DNA of 64,000 bases from Paragonimus skrjabini miyazakii (taxonomy: Eukaryota > Platyhelminthes > Trematoda > Plagiorchiida > Troglotrematidae). Under the pieces are notes generated by a model. It saw only the letters and a program-made list of their open reading frames with translations, did not search any database and was not told where the DNA came from. Made by a program: the position numbers and the translations under genes. Positions 36,301 through 50,155 of the stretch are shown here, one piece after another. Numbering within the stretch: the first letter of the stretch is position 1; the number at the start of each line of letters is the position of its first letter. The stretch covers positions 41,714 to 105,713 of the forward strand of contig JTDE01021502.1 in the NCBI GenBank assembly GCA_014338405.1. Direction: 5' to 3'.

Positions 36301-37859
36301 CAAACAAAAACTATTCAACTGTTTGTTTCACTCGTGTATGTTGTTTTACATTGTGACTTCCGGAAAACGAATGACTTGCTATTTATTCACAGCAGAATGC
36401 ACTATATTGACCTTAGTCAATCTCAGGACCGTCGTTGACTTAATTCAAATGCATTATGTCATCAAACTTTGAAGAATCTTGTGCAAAGGATTAGTGATTG
36501 ATATCTATGAGTATTCCTGATAACTGCAAAATCTCTGAAACAAGATTTGATCGTTATCATTCCGAAATCTTCCACTCCACAAAGTCCCCGTATTGCTTCA
36601 CTTGTAACTAATAAATTTAAAAAGACTAACTAGACTGTTTCACACTTTTTACTTGGATACAAGTAGAAATTGAGAACGTCAAATGATCAGAATTAGTTTG
36701 GGAATGGTCAGGGTGGACAGAATTTGAACACTAATGTAGTAATGAGTAATGAATCAAAAAGCGAAAACAATTGTCCTTTGCATATTTTAAACTGGAAATA
36801 TGCCGCTGCGACGTGGTCAACGGCATCATTGTTGTATAACGGTTAGCAGACATTCTCAATGCAATTCAGCATTCGCAAATACGGTGTTAATCGCAATAGG
36901 TGCCCTCCATGATGAGCATCTTCAAAAAGGGTGATTTCCAAATAAGTGTATCAACGGGTATTGTCACAAAGTATTGCTATTGTTGACCTAGCTGCGCTGA
37001 CATTCAGTTTATCCTCAGAGCACGGAAACATTGTCTGCAGTCAGTACTATTGCAAACAACAGTTCGCAACCTATAAGTCGTAATAGAACTATCTGTCATT
37101 GCTCCGACCAGGTGTATGCTTTGGCCTCTGATGTTTGTGAATAAAATGCCCGCTTTTGTTCCTTACAAATATTGATTCATCAACCTTACGCAAATCAAGT
37201 TGAAAATTGTCCCATCAATCCGGAAAAGAGTCTCGGAGCTGGCATAGCACTCCAGCAATCGACAAAACAAATACCATCGTACCGCTTGCTTCTCATTGTT
37301 GTTGATGCTAACAGGAATCTGGTAAAGCTTCTTCAGTGATGAACCGCCCATTCAGACGTCGACCGGTAGTAGTTGCCGATACTTCTTTCGCAAACTCTGC
37401 TTCTACAAGCATTTTCAAAAATATAAGAGTCACTGTCGGCTTCGTGGAAATCTATTCCAGTACCATATCGATTAACGATTCATTCAGAATTCTACTTCTA
37501 TTTCCTCTTCCGGGTTGCGTTTCGTAGCTGATGCAATTGAAATGGAACCACAGGATTATTGACGAAATTCAGTGGATCGTGCTCTCTGTCCTCTGTGGGC
37601 TGGACTCCAACTGTGAAGGTTGCTTACAACCCTACTATATACCCCAATTGGACTACAGGAGGTCCGTGATAATTCAACTGTTCTCTTTGACACCTCCCTA
37701 TCGCAGCAGCTAATGCGTGCAGTCCGAATCAAAAAGGCCGCAAAACATGACTCCACTAGACCAATCATAAACCACCTCCATAGCCTGTAAATACAGTGGA
37801 GACATTCTACTGCCCTATAACGATAAACCTTTATAAGAACTACACATTCTTATGCCTAA

Positions 37860-38720
37860 AAGAAGAACCAATATGGTACTGTGAAACAGTTCTGTCTACA
37901 AAGTAACTTATCTGTGCCATACCTGAGTTTCAGCGAGTGGCCACTTGAAAGTTCATCTCCATTCACTTGGAGGAGATAAGCAACTGGATGATCCAGGGTG
38001 AGACGTATTTTGTAGGTAAGAATTAAATCTCCATTGAGATGTCTGTAATTAGGTGAGAATTGGCATAATTCTGGCAGTCTTTCTGAGTGGTGGGTTTGCT
38101 TGACCCCCATTAACTATTCTAGGAGACCGTATCTGAATAGTTTCAATACTCGCCATATCTTTTTTTAAGGAGAAAAACCACATGTCGGTGTGTTCCTTAC
38201 CAGGTGTGGGCGGATTATGGTGGCAAACATAGTGAGAATCAATCCAGGATAAAAGGTTCCACGAGTTGTCTCCATAAGGTTCAGGGTCCTATGTGTTTTC
38301 TCGTCCAAGGCAGCAAGAGTAATAGACAAATTCAAAATACATGCCACCGGGATCCCTAGATCTCTTATGCTTGTTGACATGAGCTGTTTTTGTCGCCAAA
38401 GTAATAGTCAGTACAGTTTTGATGGTGAATATGCAGAACTTTACACTTGTTGGCATTGAACGGCGAGTTATTTTCTGTGGAACATTGCTTTACGCTTTAC
38501 TGATTTGCGTTCCATAATGTTACTACATCTTCCGGGTACTCAAGAACTCTTCGGCGGAGCATAACATCGGCCATTTGACTATACTAGATAGTTCGATAAT
38601 GAAAAGAACGGGTAATAGAGGTCCCAGGATTGATCCCTGTGGAACGCAGCCGTTGGCTAGTAACTGCATCGAGAGCTGTCTATTCACGCTGACGTTGACC
38701 CCACGTTCATTCAATTACTC
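37860..38720 (-). mobile_element. CR1-like (Jockey superfamily) LINE remnant
   Basis: On the minus strand the frame at 38714-38523 holds GCVPQGSILGPLLPVLFI, the conserved block before the YxDD box in CR1/Jockey reverse transcriptases; the box itself is decayed. Further down, the region at 38380-38165 has TIIRPHLV and that at 38110-37856 has LNGDLILTYKI and SGHSLKLR, matching the C-terminal block of these proteins. The pieces are in different frames and interrupted by stops. No ORF1, 5' end or 3' tail was recognised. An old, inactive copy. Confidence 0.75.
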
Positions 38721-38972
38721 CGCTATCCAGGTGAGAAAACGCTCATCAATGCTATAACTTTGTCAGTCAGATAAGTGAAGTGATTTGCTGTCATGTTTCT
38801 CAAAATCGAAAATGGCACTAGTGAAAGTCGGACATTGACTGGCAGTCACACAAAAAAATTGAGGAAATGTTATCCTTCAGCTGTTGGCTGATTGAGGAAA
38901 TTGTTCAGATGCACAGACCTTTCAGGTCTATGATGTTCTGTAGTCGACTGAAACCAAAGTTGCTCTCTATCT

Positions 38973-38973
38973 G

Positions 38974-39006
<33 letters not shown>
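38973..39006. repeat. CT/AT microsatellite
   Basis: A CT run passes directly into an AT run. Confidence 0.9.
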
Positions 39007-39341
39007 CGGATTTCGATTGAAGTGTTAGAAATACATTGCAAATGTGTTCAAATGCATTCGTTGTCGACGACCTGACCTTGATGAAGAACAGTTTTCGGTG
39101 AGCTAGCCTAACACACGCCAATGGACCTACATGCGATATTCGGATATACGTTTGTTATTTCATGACTTTTTGAGAAGTGTCGTGGATTATACCGGACAAC
39201 AAAGGCATTTGGTGTATAGTAGGCGATTCCGGTTTCATACAAATTGAAATTCATTCACAATCGATCGCACCTCTGTCGCATTTTCACAGGCTGTCCGTCA
39301 ACCCTTTTCTAAGATCTAATGAGGCCTAATTTGAGACTGAT

Positions 39342-39395
39342 GACGCAGTGGTCAACACGGTTTCTTCACAAAAGCGTGATAGGAGTTCTAGCCCC
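39342..39395 (+). repeat. Possible tRNA-derived SINE head
   Basis: GCAGTGGTCAACACGG at 39345-39360 resembles a tRNA A box region, and AGTTCTAGCCC at 39384-39394 matches 9 of 11 B-box positions, about 40 nt downstream. No SINE tail was defined and no second copy is visible here. Confidence 0.25.
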
Positions 39396-40580
39396 GGCCA
39401 TGACAAGGAAGTGCATCTATTGGCCATGACAATGGTATATAAACGTTCAAGCGGACGGACCCTAAACTACTAGTACAAAGTAAGCTAACGTTTCTGAAAA
39501 ACATCATCAGTAAGTGGACTTACCAAGTTGAACAGTATATTTGGTTAACGGCTGTGATGGCGGCATATTGCACACCTGTTAAGAAACATTGCTAGTGTGC
39601 CGCAATCCATATTAGTTTCTAGCACCGAACAATGACTTTAGCACATTATGTCCAAACCACGACAGAAGATGTTCGTTCAGGCTAGTGTATTGATCACTAT
39701 TCCATTAGAGGTAAGAGATTTGTTAATCGCGCTAGCGACATAGACTAGCAGCAAATGCGGATTGATGAAGTGATATATCGTATTAATGAAAGATGGTCCA
39801 CCTCCAACAGGATGGCTTTGCTAACAGTCCTTCAGTGACAGTAGGTGATGTGATGGACAGCTGTTTCGGTAACTGTTTCAGCAGTTCCACGCTTCCCAAA
39901 GAATCAAATACTCGACCCAATTGGCAAGAATTATATGACAGTACCGGTATATACATCGCAGAGACGCGGCATTTTGGTTTCCTTCGAAATATGTCAGTTA
40001 TTTTTCTTATATTTTACACTACTTTTTCTTGCAGGCCGAGCTCGATCAACTGTTTTTTATTCTCACATAATGCTCAACGGCTAAGGAAGCAGTTTTGAAG
40101 TGTGTTCCGTTGAAATCTGATTTAAAGCATCGTATTTGATAGATTACTTATTGATAAAAGTGAATCAACAAGGTTGCCTTAGAAGTGTGGCATCTACGTG
40201 CGAAAACACCCAACCCACCAATCATATGCAAAATGTGTGAGCAAACGAACGCGGTGGAATATTTTTATCTCTGGTAACCATGAGCCTGCAGGTGAACAAA
40301 ACGAGATAGTTGTTAGTATTTACATCAGATATCATCCGATGTATGCTTAGTAAATGGAGTAAACAGGATTGGACCGTTGTTACTTAGCTCGTTTTTAAGT
40401 GTGCAGCACTCTGTCCACCTGCTGGTATCACGCTGACAGCATGATGATTGCAGTAGGGTCATAGAATAGAACTGCATCGAACCATTCAGAATATTCTTTT
40501 ACTTATGTTTCAATGAGCCAATACATTGCCATTAAATGTTAATAACATTCGCTTTATAAAATACTAATCAACAATCTCAC

Positions 40581-41185
40581 CTTGCATTAGTGGTAACCTT
40601 GTAAACGGGCTTGTCCTTGACCTGACTGGTGACTACACATGTTATCCGCTCTACTGGACTGTTGTTTGTGCTATATTCCCCTTTTAGACTGTTTTGCTGG
40701 AACAAAGCCGGATAGGCTCGAATTTCCAGTAAGGCGATTCCGTGGGATGCAACAAGTTCATTGTAGACCTGAAAGGGTGGTACATGAACTGGTAAGTTGT
40801 CCCTGTACCAAAACACTTGCTGCATAGGCCATTTTTGCACATCACTCTGAGCGGGTCCATTCTTGTCAACCACTCGGAATTGGCAGCCAAATCGTGCAGG
40901 TTTGTGTTCTAACACGGCGGGTGATACTTGGTTGTTCTCATTTCTTTGGGCCTCTTGGAATTGTAGCATCAAGACGGCTGGGTCATAAACACGAGTAAAT
41001 GTCTGAGGAACCTCCTTGGGTGACTGTTTCTCCTGACTGCCATGAAACGATAAAGATTCAGTGAACATTATTTCCGATTTGCCATCGTTTATCCGGTTAC
41101 TGGGATTACTGTTCAACAGATAGACCTTCGGAGATATTGGCTCGTATAATTCCCAGTTGATTGTAAAGTACGCAACAACCGGATC
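40581..41185 (-). CDS. Large Ig exon: end of first and all of second Ig domain (E2)
   Basis: This 605-bp exon runs from the acceptor AACACCCAG to the donor CAAG/GTGAGA, entry phase 0, exit phase 2. It starts DPVVAYFTINWELYEP, read as the G strand of the preceding Ig domain plus linker. About 75 residues with no clear domain signature follow. A second Ig domain then has its B-strand cysteine at residue 101 (RFGCQFRV), tryptophan at 126 (QVFWYRDN), E strand GIALLEIRA and F-strand cysteine at 183 (VERITCVV). The 82-residue cysteine spacing is slightly long. It is the largest host exon in the window. Confidence 0.87.
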
Positions 41186-44100
41186 CTGGGTGTTAATTAA
41201 AAGGGATGCGGATTATTTGTCTTTATAAGTTACACAACAAGTACATCTTCAGTTGAAGCGCGGATAAAAAGTACAGTGCGCTAACTTCTATACTATAATG
41301 ATGCCTACTAATAACAACGTTCGTTTTATAGTTCTTAATCAGTAAACCAGCAGCGGTGTATTGTTAAAACAACTTAAAGGCAGTTAAAACATGTGATGAT
41401 TTGTTTAAGGTACTCCCACATTCAAACTTACTCTCCTTCTATTTTAATAGTGATATGTGTTGAGAGAAAAAGATTGAAAACTCGACAGTTACAATCAACG
41501 ATATCATACTTGATTAGTCAGTTACTTCGTGAACAGGCTCAGCAATTGTTTTTTATTAAAAGTGAAATTATATGGGCGAAATAATGTGAGGTTTCACAAT
41601 CCGCTAAGCCATTAATTATTAAATATTACGTAGACCATACTGAATGACAGCAAAAATCAATATATGTTCAGGTGTATTTTATGATCCCAATGGGTGGCAC
41701 ATTTTGCGTGTGATGAAAATACCGGGCGAAAATACCAACACCATATTTTGATGCGAATTTACTCCGTTGAAATGGTGTTGAAGTCTGCGAACATAAGAAG
41801 AAAATTATTGTCTCCCTAATTCCCCTAATTTTACAACAGTTGACTGGTCATGTGCGGTTTTTAACTGAAGTAGAGACCACGTTTTCCAGTCAGTGTTTAC
41901 AGTATACTGCTACCCTCTAAAAATAACCAAACGTCACACAGTTTATCCAGCATACTCGTTCTTGTGAAATCTGCGCAGTTTGGGGAAATGTTATCTTAGA
42001 TCTTCGCGTTTTGAAACCCAGTGATTTATATCAAATTTCCAACCAGCGAAAAACTTTACGGCTTAGCATTGGAAAAATAAATCGTACGTTGCCATGAGTA
42101 GTAAACGTAAGACTCCATTATATATGTTTTACTTTAGACACACCCTGCTACAGCTACATAATGTATACAGATAATCGCAACTGCAATGGGTGTCAATTTT
42201 ACAGTTGATGTATCTAGCTGTAAAAAAACTGACAACTGTTTGAAACGTCTTTGTAATCGTTGAAGGGTTTTCCATCTTATTTCGTCATTCCTTAGATTGC
42301 TAACACGAAAAGTACAATATCACAAGTTAATCGTCTTATGATCCTGGCTGAAATGGTTAACATCACGCTAGTACACACATCACGGTTAAACATATATGTA
42401 GTGTGCAACATTTTAGGAAGCCACATATCCATGACAACCGTGACCGATAAATGCTTATCGTTGAAATGTTTTTAACTGATCGGCTTAGTGCACTTGCAGA
42501 TTGTTACGACATTTTGCTGACATATCAAAATAAATGTTTAAACACTACCAATGCAATTATTGTTCATAACAAATACCTAAGTGTATACATTCAGTATTGC
42601 GAGTGGAAACATCTGCATGGCCATCACGTAGGCTAGCGTGAGCTGTAGCATTTGTCTACCAGACTTCTACCCGTCTCGGATAAAATAAATGACCTAGTTC
42701 GGTGTGTGGACAGTCAATGTCAACAATGCGTATGGTGATAGTATGTTCTCCAAACCAATATTAATTGCACACCTCAATTTGACTCAATAAACTTACCAGC
42801 GTTTTGAAATTTAAGCCGCTGAAGTATGCGGTCATTCCGACAATTTTTAAAAATACCAGCATCGTTTGATAGCGATCAGATTTCACTGTTTGGCGGACAC
42901 ATAATCCAATGTCTTATAAAACAGTTAATGAGCTGTACTTTTTGGGAACTGAATAACCAGTCTACTGAACAAAATACTGTCAAATTCCCAGCCGCAGTTT
43001 GTTCCATTTTCACACTTTTTATTTCTAAGTAACCTACCCCAAAAATGTCAAGAGAAATTTAACCGACTTGTCTGTCTAACGCGAAATATTGGAGAAACCT
43101 GAAGCTAACGGAAGAGATTGTGGGCTTTGCAACATCAGTACAAATTTGTCTTCAGGACAACAGGTATTTTACTCTGGACTATCAATACATCGACGTTACA
43201 GTGACTACAATAAGTATGTGTTTTGATCGATTTGTCAATACGGATGATATGCTTCAATTCTGAGAAATAATCATTCAAATTGACTACTGACAACTTTTCG
43301 TTTGTTACATACCGAAATAAAGCAGAAGTTAACACTCTACCACGTACATGCTTACTCATACAGGTGATTAACATCTTCTTGGTTTTTTGACAAACAGAAC
43401 GAAGGAAGCAGGTATTATGCTTAATTACAGATAAAAGTTCATGTGTAGCCATTTAAAGACAACTTGGATTTTTGCTTGCCTCCTATTTATGGACATCTGC
43501 ACATGATAATTCTAGAAGTCATATATTGCTGAGACTGGATGACACGTTTACAACAGAAAATCACTCTCAGTGATCAAGATAAGAGCAGCTCATAAACGTC
43601 TCATGCTAGTAAAGCCTCATCAACACCCCCACACGCAGGACAATTGAACCAGTTAACTATCTAAATATTTCAGGTTGATGGTCCAACCAACATCAACCAG
43701 ACAGACTTCGGCCGCTGTTAGCACAAAGTGTAACGGTTGGGAATATGTTCGTATGGTTTACTTCTAACAGTTATCATTAAACATAAGTTCGGTGGCAAAA
43801 CGGTGACATCTGGAGTCACAAAACCTTCCATCACTGTACTTATTTGATGCACCTTAACTCGGTCATTAATTGAAAATTATCACTAGGCTGTCATGGATTC
43901 CATGTAAATCAGTACCTTAACACCCCCTGGTTGTTCATAAGTAAGGCGTATACTGGCACATAACGTATCGTCTTTCTCTGTACGACTCTCGGCTAATCAA
44001 GGTCAGTTTTTACACTACTCGGAACTATACTTCTGGCGTCTAACCAATGAGAAGGATCTATAAGCTGTTTATGAATAGTGTACCATCTGAACTGCTTAGT

Positions 44101-47100
44101 CCATTTTCAGAGTGACGTAACAAATGTTGATATGGTTAAGTTAGGTTAAAGGTCAAAATTCGAGAAACGTAACTGGTTGGTTCATCACGGTAGGCCACAC
44201 GTCAAACCGGTCGTCAGTTTTACGGTTCAGCGTATTGATTTAATGTGAAAGCTGTTGTCTACGAACGTTTTCCCAGTAGAATATCTATATGTATGTGTAT
44301 ATGTTAGATGGAAACAAAATATGGGCCGTGAACAATGTATTGCCTCGTGTCATCTGACAAACAGTTTCGGACTCATAGTTGAGTATCAGTTCATGGGTGC
44401 AACGTGAAGCAACTGAAAAGAATATGTTATCTCAACTTGCGCAGCTTTCACATCAAAGCACCGCAAAGAACCGCCAATGATGTTTGAAAAAAACTATATT
44501 TCGGCAAATACGTACATTACTCTTCACACGTTAACTGATTATTTTAAGCTCTATCTGTTCAACTTCAGATGATGAGTTCAAAGGGAACTGAAACGGAATG
44601 CCTAAGTGAATTGTGGACGGACTTAATCTCTAAGTTTGACGAAACAGTTAACAATACATTACTTACTATGCGTTTTCTTTTGCGAATGAATGTTGGAAAC
44701 TGTCTCGTAACATTTCAGTTCCTCAACCTTAGTGTATTGCTCAACACTCAATTCTCACTGTCACAAATGCGTCCAGGAAAGAGTTAACGCATACACCGGA
44801 AACGCTGTCTGCCTAGTCACCACGTAGATTTTAGTCAAACTGCCCCCCATAGAATGAGTAGGGAGCTGCCAAACCGCTTTTTTATTTGGATGGATTTTAA
44901 ACAGGTTATCGTTGCCGGTCGATTAGCAGTTTCCTCACGAGACAAATGTATGGTGGACAAAATCCCTGCTTTCCTACTCCAGGATTTGTTGTCTTTTGAG
45001 AACAAAGAGTTCGAGCGAGGTTATCATATGATCGCACGCGAAAAATGTACAAAGTACCATCTAAAACAACATCGTCGTGCATAACTTCTCAGTGTGAAAG
45101 TTGACGGTCACATTTGGAGTGGCACTGTTCAAAACGAATTATTCAACGTGATTTCACATTTGAATCACCTTTATTCGTTTCACTCTTGACCATGGTCATC
45201 CATCCTGCTGACTGCAGGAAACTATGACAGACTGTAGACTACATAACAAGCATTGGTTAGCTGAAATTGATTCTGGTTTATCGCTTGTTTTGCAGGAGGT
45301 TTATTTATAAACCTATGTCTGAGTGGATTTCTCTGGCAACTGGGCCTAAAACTGGTCACTGTGAACGACAACATTACATTTGTAAAATGAGATTCGGTTT
45401 CCAAAAGTTTACTATAATGCTTGCGTTGAACACCTGATGCAAGTGACGATTCAACGCGAGCATTTCCGGGTAATATTCAAATAGGTGGTGTTCCTTCACG
45501 GCGAGTTGAATACAAAGGATTGTGACCCGCATCTCGTGAAGAGTAAAGATCTTTTTGTAAGCGTACTTTAAGTAGAGACGAAGGGCTTCACCACTCTCAG
45601 TTGACTCTCCTATCCAGAAAGATAGTATAGAATGGAACAGTTCCCGTATATTTTAGACGTCAAGTATGGTTTGTTTTCATTGAACAAACTTTCTATCGTT
45701 CGCATTAGTTACAGTGCAATCAACTTTTGTCCAGTCATTCTCAATTTCTCGGATGTAATCCACTAAAACAATAACAAATCTGAACAATGTTTACACTCAT
45801 TCTTCGCTTAGTTTTCGAAGCTTACGACAATCCATTAGAGGGTGCTACGGAGGCGACCTTGGACGAGGTGTACGTATGTGGGTTAGACACATACATTTAG
45901 GAAAACGGATAGAATTTCCAGGAAATTCCGTCGTTATGTTTCCCCAATTGAGTGTGACGCTAGGCTGAATATTTCACAATGGTTTTCGATCATTTGCGTC
46001 CGTTTTATGATCACAATTTTTGTCCAGCATTTGATACGTCCCGTTTAAATGTAAATCGACACAACTATCTTTCTTCAATTTCGTAATATTCATGAAAATC
46101 ACTTCTATGAGGTCAACGTTGTCGTTCAGGAAGCTATTCATAACATGACAACCCGCTACAGATGTTGACTTTTCGGTGTTAAAATTTATTATTCCTGATA
46201 ATGCATTTCGCTTTTTGGGCAACGTTAATCATTAAAGGAGCTGATAAATGAGTTTAGCACAGAAACCAGTAAAATATCACGAGAAAAATCATATTATCAT
46301 AAATTTACACAGAACTAAGCTATATATATATTCGTCAACTCCAATAGTATTCTAAAACCTTTACCTCCCTTGCTATATCAATGATGCATGTATATTTTGT
46401 TGGGTTGTATTAGTCATTTACATATCATAGTATTTTAATAATAGATGAACATAGTATGTATAGCTCAGAAATGCAATCAATAGAACGACGTTCAAAATAA
46501 AGTGAAGACATCTCAACAAAAACAGTATTCACTAGGTGGACCTCATGAAGCCAACACTTGTTATCGATACAAATAAGAGGCACAACACAATTGACCAGTA
46601 AAAAATGCGTTGATCAAAAGTATCCAATTTCCTTGCTTGTCAGCCTGTTCATAGGTATGCATTGGCCAATGAAATATGATTACTGAAGTTAGTACAGCCA
46701 CGTGTTCTTTAATGTTCACACATGCAATTGAAATCTGTCGAATGCTCAGTCCCTCAATATTCATGAGACTCATAAAAATATATAGTTCCAGTGATTGAAT
46801 GGTGTATTGTCAAAGTGTATTGCATAGTGCCAGATGACGTGTAGGGACATTTGATTTTCCTCATTTACAGTCCATCAGCAATTTTCAAAAAACACTTCAG
46901 ACTGATTACAGATTTTAGATATGGCCAAACTCAAGCCAACCATTTCAACATGTTGCATATGTGAATTTTGTCATCTCTGTTTAGAGAGCATTGGGAGCAG
47001 GCATCTCACAGAAGACGTAGAGCTCACTCACAATGGAACTTTTTGATTTCCCGGCGAGCCGTCACTTTTTACCTAGGGGAATTTGTAATCCCTCCATATC

Positions 47101-47834
47101 GAAATCTTAGAACATCAGCCAGTTAATCGTTGCAAATATGTGATGGCCAACATTCAACAAATATTATATATTACGAGCCACTTACAATGAATCAGTCACC
47201 ACAAGTTCACACGCAGACAACGAGATGCAGATGCCATCCAACATGAAGACAGCTGCGGGAACATCGAACAGCAAAATTTAACCAGCTATCCAGAAAAGAA
47301 GTGTACAGAGATTTGGGCTACTAGAGATGGCCTTACAAGAAGCGTACACACATATGAACTGCATCACCCATTTTCTGCAATGCTACATCTCTTCCCAATA
47401 AAATAAGGGGATTTCTAATAGTACACCTTGTGCAAATACCGCAAATGTTTGTCACTATGGAAGCTTCATGTAAGGTAGAGGTCAAAGATGAGAAAAAATA
47501 ATACATCAGATAAAATCTGAACCTACACGACCGCCAGTGAGCGAAAGGGGACTAAGTAGATTTTTATTCTGAGAGCTGGCTCGAAAAGTGCCCTTGGGCG
47601 GAACATTATGAAGGTAAATTTAGCTGGTCTCCTGCTTCTACCGTGCTGCCTCCACAAACTTCTGATGTAACGCCCTGGTCGGTAGATATAGAACCGCCCA
47701 CTGAGACTGAGGTTCGCAATTGCATCTCGGCTCTCAATCGTAATAAGGCTGCTGGTCCAGATGATATCGTGCCGGCACATTTTAAAGAAGGTAGGGAGGT
47801 GTTAGTTGAGGCCTTGACTTAGCTGTTTCAAATT

Positions 47835-48515
47835 GTGTGGATGGCGGAGATCATCCCTCCGTGCTGGATTCGCGCGATAATAGTTCACATATTTAAGAAA
47901 GGTATCAGGAGCCCTTGCGAAAACCATAGAAGAATTAATTTGACCCCAGTCATTTCTAGGGTTCTTGCATCCGTTATAATTCGTCAACTCACTGCAATTC
48001 GGGAGTTAAACATTAGAGAGGAACAGGCAGGTTTTCGTCCTGGTCGGGGATGTATGGCTCACATTTTTACCCTTCGTCGAATTTTGGAGCAGCGTCATGT
48101 GTACCGCTGGCCAACAATTGCCATATTTCTTGACAATAATGGTGAGTTCGATTCGGTGGATCGATCTACACTTCTAGAGTCACTTAAACACAGGGGCGTA
48201 CCGATCAAGTATGTGGACAGACTTTCGGCGCTTTGCTCCCATATTTTGGTCCAGGTTAGGGTTTAAGGTGAGCTGTCTGGCAGTTTGAGCTCCCGGAACG
48301 GCGTTCGTCAAGGCTGTCCCCCTTCACCATTTATGTTCAATTTTGTGATGGACGAAATAATGGAGGACTGTTTGCATCGCTCAAATGATGCCGGTGTGGA
48401 CCTCCTACTTGGTAGGAGGCTGACTGATCTTGATTATGCTGACGACAAGGTGTTGCTGTATGACAATTTTCAAGCAACACAAGCAACGCTGGACGCCATT
48501 TCTGGTTCTGCTTAG
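47835..48515 (+). pseudogene. RTE reverse transcriptase core with in-frame stops
   Basis: Two open segments in the same frame (47835-48266 and 48285-48515), split only by a TAA codon, carry the fingers and palm of the reverse transcriptase. The YADD box is intact. The motif-A segment reads LDNNGEFDSVDR where RTE proteins usually have a small residue before F-D, a private change of this copy. A TAG ends the second segment, after which related sequence continues (YFGMRFG, KLLLQD). Confidence 0.85.
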
Positions 48516-48616
48516 TACTTCGGAATGCGCTTTGGATCCACGAACTGCAAACTGCTTCTGCAAGATTGCTGTGATTACGTAGGTAGGGATTACGTTACGT
48601 TATGAAGTCATAGAGG

Positions 48617-49265
48617 TTGCTGACGGGTTTGTGTACATGGGAAGCCGCAGGATGCTGCGGTGGCGGAGGTGTAGGGAGTGAAATAGAGGCGCGTATTTCC
48701 AAGGCTAGAGCGGTGTTTACTGATCTGAGGCACTTATGGCGACAGAGAGGTATCTCTCTGAAACTTAAGGGTCGCGTGAAACACACAATACTGAGGGCTA
48801 CCCCTCAGGGTAGAATACGTGGACCGTCTTAAGGTATTTGACCATCGATGTCTGCGTTCAGTCGCTCGTATCGGGTGGCACCAACGAGTGAACAACGAAG
48901 AGGTTAGGAAACGGGTGTTCGATGGTGATTGTCAAACGAGTTCTTCCGTTCAGTCATTATTTTTGCACAGACTTAGATGGTTAGGTCATGTACTAAGGAT
49001 GCCAGCTAGTCGTCTGCCACACCGAGCGCTGTTTGCTGACGCTGCGGTCGATTGGCGCAAGGTGCGAGGTGGACAGGTGATGGCCTGGCATAGAAAAATG
49101 AAATCGTTCACGAAGGGGTTGGCTACTGTAGACCGGGTTCGCCTCCTGTTCTGGAGCCTTCCCGACTCACAGATTCGGTGGTTTGAGACGTTAGGTGAGA
49201 TGGCGACTAACCGAGCTCAATGGCGTGAATGTTGTCGTTGCTTGTCCGAGTTGTCTGTGAAGTGA
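48617..49265 (+). pseudogene. RTE C-terminal region, frameshifted
   Basis: The first segment (frame ending near 48832) has EIEARISKARAVF and HLWRQRGISLKLKGRV, normal for the thumb of RTE proteins. Sequence is lost after HTILRA, and the protein resumes in another frame at 48819 with KVFDHRCLRSVARIGW, LRWLGHVLRMP and, at the end, MATNRAQWRECC before the terminal stop at 49263-49265. Confidence 0.85.
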
Positions 49266-50144
49266 GTGCTCTTAATGACGCGGGGCTGTCAAAGCCACAA
49301 GGAAGCTGTCTTGCTGATGACACCTTACTCTCACGTACAGCTAGGCTGTTTGTGTGCAAGGTGTAGGCGTCTTGATATTGTATGTTTGAATGTAGATGTA
49401 GATATTGTTTAGTGATTAGGTCCCTCCCCCTACTTTCTTCTTTCCTCCTAAATAGGGTTCGCTTTCTTCTTCTTCGTGGTTGTGTGGCAGTTAAGCATCA
49501 GTGTGAACCACTGATATATTACTATCTATGATGATGATGACGATGCGATGGTATTAGACTGCAGTGCGCATATTAACCACGCACATTTTCCTGATGGTTG
49601 TGACTTTGACACTGTCTACCACGCACTTTAACGGCTACTTACTCAACGTCGTCATAGTCAAGCTGACAGCAGAAAGACTCACAAATCCTACCCACGGGCT
49701 ATTTTAGTTACCCTCTGAATAACCCCGACACCAACAAGGTCCACATTAAATTTAGGGCATCTGCTGTTGTATTGCACTTTGCAGTTATGGATCCATCTGT
49801 CGATAATTACTGGCGGTTCATTTCAGACCGCTTCAATAAAGCCATCGATGAGTATGACCGATCAGACAATCCGGACAACTAAAGCGCCTAAACCAACTCC
49901 AGCGCGGCATAAGATATGTTGTATGGTCCGTAACCTAGCGCCAGCAGTTGGTAGATTCCATCGTGAACTGATCTATAAACCCTGCTTCGGCAGTCGATCC
50001 TCTCGATCAGTTGATGGGTTCCATTTGAGGCAGATTGACATGTGGGTAACCGGGTCCAAGTGTGAAATTTCCGGGCTCTTGACGTGGCTTCTTATCTCGG
50101 CTGGTGCAGGACTTGCGGCGGTTGGGTATGATGTTTCTGTCATT

Positions 50145-50155
50145 GGCTCGAATCC
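50145..50155 (+). other. tRNA B-box-like sequence
   Basis: GGCTCGAATCC matches 10 of 11 positions of a polymerase III B box, but a convincing A box upstream is not seen. It lies inside a 154-codon plus frame (49767-50231) of no recognisable family. Confidence 0.2.

Larger units (their letters stand above)
33389..40580 (-). other. 7.2-kb intron between E2 and E3
   Basis: Mostly AT-rich sequence. It holds the CR1-like remnant at 37.9-38.7 kb, a CT/AT microsatellite at 38973-39006 and a possible tRNA-like SINE head near 39.34 kb. A 68-codon minus frame at 33643-33849 has a vaguely Ig-like look (VSVTLVCHE, SRWMYNDW) but no fitting splice sites. Confidence 0.45.
47540..49548 (+). mobile_element. 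RTE/SR2-like non-LTR retrotransposon, 5'-truncated and broken
   Basis: Translation from about 47540 gives an RTE-clade protein with NKAAGPDDI, EEQAGFRPGRGC, a motif-A region FLDNNGEFDSVDR, NGVRQGCPPSPFMF, the catalytic LDYADD box at about 48426-48446 and the C-terminal RLRWLGHVLRMP. Stops interrupt it at 47820, 48264 and 48513, and at least two frame changes follow between 48515 and 48819. The first part of the element (endonuclease domain) is missing. It ends in an ATG-type trinucleotide run at 49527-49548, typical of RTE 3' ends. RTE elements of the SR2 type are common in flukes. This copy cannot be active. Confidence 0.88.

Noticed and set aside
36900..37530. Plus-strand sequence with SIFKKGD, resembling the RT start of a LINE
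   Set aside because: Only one short block matches; the expected following blocks could not be found in any frame.
43135..43452. 105-codon minus open frame in the 14.4-kb intron
   Set aside because: No Ig or FN3 signature, no splice sites of fitting phase, chance length.
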